Shown: one piece after another, positions 58,619-64,000 of the stretch
Layout of the letters: each line of letters opens with the position of its first letter
Numbering within the stretch: position 1 is the stretch's first letter
From: Streptococcus oralis ATCC 35037
Lineage (GTDB): Bacteria; Bacillota; Bacilli; Lactobacillales; Streptococcaceae
Assembly (NCBI RefSeq): GCF_900637025.1
Contig: NZ_LR134336.1
Location: 1,584,501-1,648,500, forward strand
Direction of reading: 5' to 3'
Length of the DNA stretch: 64,000 nt
The notes under the pieces: model-generated
Told to the model about the DNA's origin: nothing
The model's input: the letters and a program-made list of their open reading frames with translations, nothing else
Database searches by the model: none
Made by a program: the position numbers and the translations under genes

Positions 58619-59326
58619 TTAAACCTCCTCTGTTAAGTCGAAGAAGAGCTCTTCTAAACTATCTGTTCCTTGTAATACATCTTCTAGCGTTCCCTGTTCG
58701 ATAATTTGCCCATGATGAATCAAGACTACATCATCTGTTACCATTTGTACCTCAGACAGAATATGAGAGGATAGAAGGACGGTTTTCCCTAAATCAGCCT
58801 GCTGGCGAATAAACCTTCTAAACCACTTAATCCCACTTGGATCCAGTCCATTGGTCGGCTCATCTAATATTAAAAACTGGGGATCACCTAGTAAAGCTAC
58901 TGCCAACCCCAGGCGCTGCCCCTCTCCTAGAGACAGGCTTGATAAGAAATCCTTTTTCTTATGAGCGATCCCAGTCATATCCAATACCTCATCAATCCGA
59001 AACTTCGGAATAGCATTACTTGCAGCAATAATATGCAGATGGTCGTAAACCTTTCTATTTGGCAGACCTCCAATACCGTCAAAAGCTGCACCTACTGTTT
59101 TGAGAGGATAAATCATTGACTGATAGGTTTGCCCATCAAAAGTCGCAGTTCCTGCTGTCGCCCGATCTAAGCCCAAGAGAATCCTCAAGGTCGAGCTTTT
59201 TCCTGCACCATTATGTCCTAGAAAAGCCGTAATGCGACCACTCCTAGCTGTAAAAGAAATATCCTTTAAAATTTGCTTGTCTCCATATTTTTTAGAAACA
59301 CGATCAATTTTTACAATATGTTCCAT
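58619..59326 (-). CDS. ABC transporter ATP-binding protein
   Basis: About 235 residues. Walker A GHNGAGKSS (about 36), signature LSLGEGQR (about 130), Walker B LILDEP (about 150), His in LSSHILSE. Starts MEHIVKIDRV, after an AGGAGT at good spacing; an in-frame upstream start at 59365 has no ribosome site. Works with the two permeases, probably to protect against an antimicrobial peptide. Confidence 0.9.
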   Translation of the reverse strand: MEHIVKIDRVSKKYGDKQILKDISFTARSGRITAFLGHNGAGKSSTLRILLGLDRATAGTATFDGQTYQSMIYPLKTVGAAFDGIGGLPNRKVYDHLHIIAASNAIPKFRIDEVLDMTGIAHKKKDFLSSLSLGEGQRLGLAVALLGDPQFLILDEPTNGLDPSGIKWFRRFIRQQADLGKTVLLSSHILSEVQMVTDDVVLIHHGQIIEQGTLEDVLQGTDSLEELFFDLTEEV

Positions 59327-59585
59327 ACTGAACTCCTTTGTCTTTATTTTCTCCAGTATACCCAATCTAGTTCAGAATTAGTTCAGAGATTAAACAGAAA
59401 TTTCAGAAAAAGTTGATCCAATTTTCAAAATTCACCTTAGTTCCACTAGAAAAACTAAACTTTTCTTTCACAAGGTATTCTTCTCTCCATTCTTTCTTTA
59501 TAATTCTGAGGTTTATGTATAGAGACTTTATTATCATTCTAGTACCAAAAAGTCATTTATCAAACTCCATCAACAGCACCCTTTA

Positions 59586-59594
59586 TGTTATAAT
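59586..59594 (+). promoter_or_regulatory. Extended -10 of luxS
   Basis: TGT-TATAAT about 27 bp before the ATG, with AAAGGAAC as ribosome site. No good -35 seen. Confidence 0.55.
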
Positions 59595-59621
59595 GAAAGA
59601 AGAAAACTGAAAGGAACTACC

Positions 59622-60104
59622 ATGTCAAAAGAAGTTATTGTTGAAAGTTTTGAACTTGACCACACCATTGTTAAAGCCCCCTATGTTCGCTTGATTGGGG
59701 AAGAAACCGGACCAAAGGGAGATGTCATCTCCAACTTTGATATTCGCTTGGTACAGCCAAATGAGGACTCTATCCCTACTGCTGGGCTTCACACTATCGA
59801 ACACCTCTTGGCAAAACTCATCCGTACCCGCATTGACGGCATGATTGACTGTTCGCCATTTGGCTGCCGTACAGGTTTTCACATGATTATGTGGGGACGT
59901 CATACCAGTGCTGAAATTGCTGCTGTTATCAAGGATTCACTCAAGGAAATCGCTGAAACCACTACTTGGGAAGATGTTCCTGGAACAACCATCGAATCTT
60001 GCGGAAACTACAAGGACCACAGCCTCTTTTCTGCTAAAGAATGGGCGAAACTCATCCTAGAACAAGGAATTTCAGATGATGCCTTTGAGCGCCATGTCAT
60101 CTAA
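59622..60104 (+). CDS. luxS: S-ribosylhomocysteine lyase
   Basis: 160 residues. Splits S-ribosylhomocysteine to homocysteine and the AI-2 precursor. Metal and catalytic motifs: [10 protein letters not shown] (two His), [12 protein letters not shown] (catalytic Cys) and ESCGNYKDH (third metal ligand). Single gene with terminator. Confidence 0.98.
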   Translation: MSKEVIVESFELDHTIVKAPYVRLIGEETGPKGDVISNFDIRLVQPNEDSIPTAGLHTIEHLLAKLIRTRIDGMIDCSPFGCRTGFHMIMWGRHTSAEIAAVIKDSLKEIAETTTWEDVPGTTIESCGNYKDHSLFSAKEWAKLILEQGISDDAFERHVI

Positions 60105-60109
60105 ACACA

Positions 60110-60148
60110 AAAAGGAACCAGCTTTTTAGCTAGTTCCTTCTTTTTTTA
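60110..60148. terminator. Bidirectional terminator between luxS and clpL
   Basis: AAGGAACCAGCT / AGCTAGTTCCTT stem, TTTT loop, then T7 on the plus side and A tract before. Confidence 0.88.
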
Positions 60149-60164
60149 TTCTCAAAATCTTGAG

Positions 60165-62270
60165 TTAGGCTTTTTCACGAATAACCAAAACGCCATCTTC
60201 CATATCTGCTTCCAAATGTTTGGCATCTAGATGATCCAAGTGGAAATCTGTTACCTTATCACGAATTTGTTGTTCCACCACGCGACGGAGAGGGCGAACA
60301 CCCATAACTTCGTCATAACCTTCTTCTGTGATAAAGTCTTTAGCTGCTTGGCTGACTTCCAAATCAATGTCTTTCTTAGCCAAGGTTTGGTTGACTTCCG
60401 CCAACATCAAGTCCACAATCTTAGAAAGGTCTTCCTTATTCAAGTGTGAGAATTCGATAACTGCGTTAAAGCGGTTAAGGAACTCTGGGCGGAAGAATGG
60501 TTTCAAACGATCCATCAATTCTGGCTTATCCGCATCTTCTGTCAAGTTGGCTTCATAGCCAAATCCAGCATTTGATGTCGCGATAATGACTGTGTTCTTG
60601 AAGTTCACTGTATTTCCTTGACCATCAGTCAAACGACCATCATCCAAGACTTGGAGGAGAAGGGTAATGACTTGAGGATCAGCCTTTTCAATTTCGTCCA
60701 AGAGAATGATAGAGTATGGATTGCGACGAACACGTTCTGTCAAGGTATTGCTATTGTCATCATAACCCACATAACCTGCTGTTGTACCGATCAATTTAGA
60801 AACGGCTGTGCGGTCACTGTATTCAGACATATCCAAGCGGATAATCGCATCCTTGGTACCAAACATATCGAGCGCCAATTGCTTAGCAAGCTCCGTCTTA
60901 CCAACTCCAGTAGGCCCTACAAAGAGGAAGCTACCGATTGGGCGATTGCCTTCATCAAAACCAGCGCGGTTACGACGGATAGCACGAGCCACTGCTTCTA
61001 CTGCCTTATCTTGGCCGATTACCTTGTGTTCCAAGCGATGAGCCATATCTTTCAAACGTTCGATGTCTGACGCTCCCATTTGTGACACTGGAATACCTGT
61101 CATTCGTTCCACAGACTCAGCCACATCGTTGATGCTTGCAGTCACTTTCATGTCTTCTGTGTGGTTTGCGACTTTTTTCTCTAATTCAGCAATGCGTGTC
61201 TTAGCATTAAGAGCTGCTTCAAAGTCTTCTGCCTCAACTGCTTTTTCTTGCTTGTCTTTTTCTGCCTCAATCTCCCGTTCAACAGCATGCACATCTGTTA
61301 CAGGATGTTGAGCTGCCAAGTGAGCAGCCGTTACGTCCACAAGGTCAATAGCCTTATCTGGCAAGCTACGTTGAGGAATGTATTGGATAGAATAATCCAC
61401 CGCTGCTTTCAAGACTTCGTCTGGCAAGATGACATTGTGGTGTTGTTGATAGAGGTCACGAATCCCTTGAAGGATTTTAAAGGTATCCTCTGCTGAAGGA
61501 GCATTGACCTTAACTTCGTTGAAACGACGAGCAAGTGCTGCATTTTTCAAGATGGTATTACGGTATTCGTCTTGAGTCGTTGCCCCAATAACAGTCAACT
61601 CACCACGAGAGAGAGCTGGCTTGAGAATGTCCGCAAGCCCTTTAGATCCACTGTCTCCACCAGTGCTACCAGCACCGAGAATTTGGTGAATTTCATCAAA
61701 GAAGAGGATAATATTCCCTGCTTCTTTCACTTCATTGACTAGATTTTGAACGTTTTCTTCAAAGCTGCCACGGTATTGAGTACCAGCTTCAAGACCTGAG
61801 ATATCAATAGAAATAATTTCCTTATTCTTGATGGCAGCTGGAACATCTCCATTCACAATAGCTTGTGCCAAGCCTTCGACAACGGCTGTCTTACCAACAC
61901 CTGCATCTCCGACCAGAACAGGATTATTTTTCGTACGACGTGAGAGGATTTCAGATGTTTCTTGAATTTCCTTGTTTCGTCCGATAACAGGATCCAACTT
62001 GCCCTCACGAGCTTCCGCTGTCAAGTTACGACCTAGTTTAGCAAGGACACCGTCTTGTTTCATACCTGAAGCCTGTTGTTGCATTTGTCCATCAACTTCT
62101 GCATTACCTGGCAATTGACCAGTTGCACGATAGTGAGCAAATTCCTCAGGTGTCACTTCACGTCCATTAATCAGGTAGCGACGATTTTCAGAACTATATC
62201 CTCGCATACCACCCATCAATTGGTTAAATAAATCATCCATGTTGTTAAAGTTATTAAAGTTGTTGTTCAT
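60165..62270 (-). CDS. clpL: Heat-shock AAA+ ATPase ClpL
   Basis: 701 residues. ClpL chaperone with two AAA+ domains: Walker [11 protein letters not shown] (about 121) and [10 protein letters not shown] (about 450). N-terminus [18 protein letters not shown] is typical of ClpL, and there is a shortened middle coiled coil (about 330-380). Disaggregase that acts in heat and antibiotic stress; no ClpP loop is evident. GAGGTAAAG ribosome site. Two CtsR boxes and a small ORF lie upstream. Confidence 0.95.
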   Translation of the reverse strand: MNNNFNNFNNMDDLFNQLMGGMRGYSSENRRYLINGREVTPEEFAHYRATGQLPGNAEVDGQMQQQASGMKQDGVLAKLGRNLTAEAREGKLDPVIGRNKEIQETSEILSRRTKNNPVLVGDAGVGKTAVVEGLAQAIVNGDVPAAIKNKEIISIDISGLEAGTQYRGSFEENVQNLVNEVKEAGNIILFFDEIHQILGAGSTGGDSGSKGLADILKPALSRGELTVIGATTQDEYRNTILKNAALARRFNEVKVNAPSAEDTFKILQGIRDLYQQHHNVILPDEVLKAAVDYSIQYIPQRSLPDKAIDLVDVTAAHLAAQHPVTDVHAVEREIEAEKDKQEKAVEAEDFEAALNAKTRIAELEKKVANHTEDMKVTASINDVAESVERMTGIPVSQMGASDIERLKDMAHRLEHKVIGQDKAVEAVARAIRRNRAGFDEGNRPIGSFLFVGPTGVGKTELAKQLALDMFGTKDAIIRLDMSEYSDRTAVSKLIGTTAGYVGYDDNSNTLTERVRRNPYSIILLDEIEKADPQVITLLLQVLDDGRLTDGQGNTVNFKNTVIIATSNAGFGYEANLTEDADKPELMDRLKPFFRPEFLNRFNAVIEFSHLNKEDLSKIVDLMLAEVNQTLAKKDIDLEVSQAAKDFITEEGYDEVMGVRPLRRVVEQQIRDKVTDFHLDHLDAKHLEADMEDGVLVIREKA

Positions 62271-62312
62271 ATTCTTTACCTCGTTTATTCTTAATTATAT
62301 GCGATCTCTGAT

Positions 62313-62329
62313 ATTGACTATCTTTGACC
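62313..62329 (-). promoter_or_regulatory. Second CtsR-like box near clpL
   Basis: Minus-strand GGTCAAAGATAGTCAAT matches RGTCAAANANRGTCAAA in 16 of 17 positions. It lies close to clpL, with TATAAT (minus, 62301-62296 region) downstream, so a second promoter is possible. Confidence 0.65.
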
Positions 62330-62353
62330 TTTGTTTTAAAAATTTTAGACTAG

Positions 62354-62443
62354 CTAACTAGCTACCCTACGTATAATTTCTGGTTTTTCTTTCTTAAATA
62401 AGCCTTTTATCATCTTTTTTTCAAAGTCTGTTAGATTTAACAT
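62354..62443 (-). CDS. Putative 29-residue leader peptide ORF
   Basis: ATG at 62443, stop TAG at 62354. Preceded by AAAGGGGTGA, a near-perfect ribosome site, at about 7-bp spacing. The peptide begins MLNLTDFEKKMIKGL and is rich in Lys and Glu, with no membrane segment. It lies in the clpL leader, about 85 bp before clpL, in the same direction. It may be a small protein or a translated leader. No family recognised. Confidence 0.55.
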   Translation of the reverse strand: MLNLTDFEKKMIKGLFKKEKPEIIRRVAS

Positions 62444-62540
62444 AGGCCTCACCCCTTTCTAGGGTATCTATCGTACATTTTCAAGAAATAGAATCATTGA
62501 AAATGAAGTTTTCTAAGGAATTCATTTTCCTTATGTTCCT

Positions 62541-62592
62541 ACTATACCACTTTGGTCAGTAAAAGTCAATAGCATTTTGACCAAATTTGACT
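62541..62592 (-). promoter_or_regulatory. clpL promoter with CtsR box
   Basis: Leftward -35 TTGACT (62569-62564), 17 bp, -10 TATAGT (62546-62541). AGTCAAATTTGGTCAAA (minus, 62592-62576) fits the CtsR consensus heptad repeat, a few bases upstream of the -35. So clpL is very likely in the CtsR heat-shock regulon. Confidence 0.85.
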
Positions 62593-62618
62593 ATTTTTTA
62601 AAAAAATTTTTTGAAGTA

Positions 62619-62654
62619 CAAAAAAGCCCCTAGAAAACGAATTTTCTAGAGACT
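62619..62654 (-). terminator. Terminator of the pilin-like gene
   Basis: Stem CTAGAAAA / TTTTCTAG with a TTCG loop on the minus strand, then TTTTTT. Confidence 0.85.
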
Positions 62655-62722
62655 TTCTCTATCAAGTTTAAGAGAGAAGAAATATTCTCACTTACCAAGT
62701 TTCATGTTTCTTCTACAAAAGC

Positions 62723-64000
62723 TTAAGCTTTGCGTTTTACGAAGAATACCAATCCACTCAATGCCAAGACTACAAATCCAAGCGCAGAAAGGATAGAGGT
62801 TGCTTCCCCTGTGTTTGGAAGTTCAGCTTTACCTTTAGTCTCAGTAGCTGGAGGTGCTGGTTTTGGATCCTCTTTTTGTCCTGGATCAGTTGGTTCTGTT
62901 CCTGGAGTTGGATTTGTTCCTGGATTATTTGGCGTTGGATCTGGTGTTGGTGCTGGATCTGGCGTTGTTCCTGGATTATTTGGAGCTGGATTTGGATTTG
63001 GTTCTGGTATTGGTGTTGGAACAGTGTATTTATTTGTAAATACAACTTCTTTACCATCGGTATACGAAACCTTTGCAGTCAAGAGACCTTGATCATCCGC
63101 AACTACAGTGACTGTTACGGTATGCTCAGTCTTATCGTATTCAATACCCTCTTCAGTACCAACTTTTTCAACCAAGGTATAAGTATGAGTACCTGCTTCT
63201 TCGAATGAACGAACAAAGGCTACTTTACCTTCGGCAGTATTCTTAGCTTCTGCTACAACTGCGCCTTTCTCTTTCAATTCGAAAGTATAAGCATCAGCCG
63301 CAAGTTCTTTACCTTCAAGTTTCTTAGTTGCTTCAATCGTAGCTTCTACCGCTGGTGCTTTGAAGCTATTCTTGAAGACACTACCTGCTGGATATTCAAC
63401 AGCTGCCTTCAAGGCATTTGTTGCTGCATCTTTGGTTACTGTTACCTTTGCAGTCTTTTCTGTATCGTAAGTAATACCAGTTGCTCCAGCATTCACTTCT
63501 TTTACAGTATAAGTATGAACACCTTCTGCATCATAGTTGATTGTATTAAATGTTACTCTTCCACCTTGGTTTGTTTTTGTATCAATTTTTTGTCCATCTT
63601 TGTACAATTCAAATTGGAACTCACCATCAACCAAAGTACGACCAGTCAATTCTTTCGTAAACTCAAGTGTTGCTGATGTAGCTGTTGGAGCTGGTGCTGT
63701 ATAAATATTTGTGAAGACCCGTTCTGTATCCGCATCTTCTACAGTCGCAACCAATTGGCCTTTACCATCATCCGCAACAGTGACGAACACTTCATACGCA
63801 GTTTGATCATAAGTGATTGTTTTATCGTCACCAGCTTTTTCAGTAATAGTGTAAGCGTAATCGCCTGCTGCTGAGAAAGTGACGTTGAAGACAACTTCTC
63901 CTGAGGCAGTATTCTTAGCCGTAGCTACAAGGTCTGAACCTTCTTTCAGTTCGAAAGTATAAGCATCAGCTTCAAGCGCTTTTCCTTTCAAGACTTTCTT
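62723..64000 (-). CDS. Pilin-like (Spy0128/FctA-type) LPXTG surface protein, 5' end outside window
   Basis: The last ~425 residues of a wall protein; the frame is open to the window edge, so the start is missing. Contains three to four Ig-like repeats of about 90-105 residues with the pattern ADAYTFELKE, YTITEKAGDD and YDKTEHTVTV, typical of Spy0128/FctA pilin domains with internal Lys-Asn isopeptide bonds (E-x-T/Y motif). Then a Pro/Asn/Thr-rich spacer, LPNTG, a hydrophobic span and a short basic tail (KRKA). May be a pilus subunit or adhesin; no sortase gene is visible. Confidence 0.85.
   Translation of the reverse strand, partial: KKVLKGKALEADAYTFELKEGSDLVATAKNTASGEVVFNVTFSAAGDYAYTITEKAGDDKTITYDQTAYEVFVTVADDGKGQLVATVEDADTERVFTNIYTAPAPTATSATLEFTKELTGRTLVDGEFQFELYKDGQKIDTKTNQGGRVTFNTINYDAEGVHTYTVKEVNAGATGITYDTEKTAKVTVTKDAATNALKAAVEYPAGSVFKNSFKAPAVEATIEATKKLEGKELAADAYTFELKEKGAVVAEAKNTAEGKVAFVRSFEEAGTHTYTLVEKVGTEEGIEYDKTEHTVTVTVVADDQGLLTAKVSYTDGKEVVFTNKYTVPTPIPEPNPNPAPNNPGTTPDPAPTPDPTPNNPGTNPTPGTEPTDPGQKEDPKPAPPATETKGKAELPNTGEATSILSALGFVVLALSGLVFFVKRKA

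Larger units (their letters stand above)
62271..62722. other. Long clpL leader and control region
   Basis: About 450 bp. From the clpL side: a CtsR-like box (62313-62329), the 29-codon ORF (62354-62443), an AT-rich stretch, the clpL promoter with a CtsR box (62541-62592), then the terminator of the surface-protein gene (62619-62654). Confidence 0.7.

Overview
The window looks like chromosome of a Mitis-group Streptococcus (S. mitis / S. oralis / S. infantis type). Low GC, the gene content (glnRA, pgk, the piu iron operon, scpAB with a XerD-like gene, the tre genes, rsmH-ftsL-pbp2X-mraY, dexB, luxS, clpL) and the many YSIRK/LPXTG surface proteins all point there. The local gene order partly matches what I recall of S. 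pneumoniae, but blocks from different places are joined and large surface-protein genes lie between them. The species cannot be fixed from the sequence alone. I saw no rRNA, tRNA, CRISPR array, insertion sequence or prophage gene.

Layout. 1-2.1 kb: glnA (cut by the window edge), its repressor gene glnR behind a canonical GlnR box, and a small membrane protein gene. 2.2-6.9 kb: an antigen I/II adhesin. 7-8.3 kb: pgk. 8.6-10 kb: a WYL-type regulator and an NTF2-like protein. 10.1-14.8 kb: a cell-wall EndoD-like GH85 endoglycosidase. 15.1-16.8 kb: a Na/Pi transporter. 16.9-18.3 kb: a possible bacteriocin-immunity protein and pepA. 18.5-22.2 kb: the piuBCDA iron-uptake operon. 22.2-28.0 kb: a tight minus-strand housekeeping cluster (yidD, rluB, scpB, scpA, xerD-like, cbpB, yfcE-like, rdgB, murI), then yneF. 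28.5-33.1 kb: treC-treP and the divergent treR. 33.4-38.5 kb: a GH95 fucosidase. 38.6-43.1 kb: the division/cell-wall genes mraY, pbp2X, ftsL, rsmH. 43.2-45.4 kb: a small XRE/DUF3278-like membrane-protein operon ending in a glutathione peroxidase gene. 45.8-51.9 kb: a 2031-residue trypsin-like protease plus GH29 fucosidase. 52-55.3 kb: dexB and a DUF1846 gene. 55.4-59.3 kb: a two-component system with a bacteriocin-protection-type ABC transporter. 59.6-62.6 kb: luxS, clpL and a clpL leader with an apparent small ORF. 62.7 kb to the end: a pilin-like LPXTG protein, cut by the edge.

How it fits together. Three wall-anchored enzymes (GH85, GH95, GH29) could together trim host N- and fucosylated glycans. 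Their upstream regions, and those of dexB and treP, carry CcpA-type cre sequences, which suggests one catabolite-repressed glycan and sugar regulon. Other control circuits are readable directly: GlnR at glnR, TreR half-sites at tre, CtsR at clpL, and a long inverted repeat around the XRE promoter. The most unusual items are the protease-fucosidase fusion, a shared beta-rich module found twice in each fucosidase, the XRE operon operator, and the 29-codon ORF in the clpL leader.
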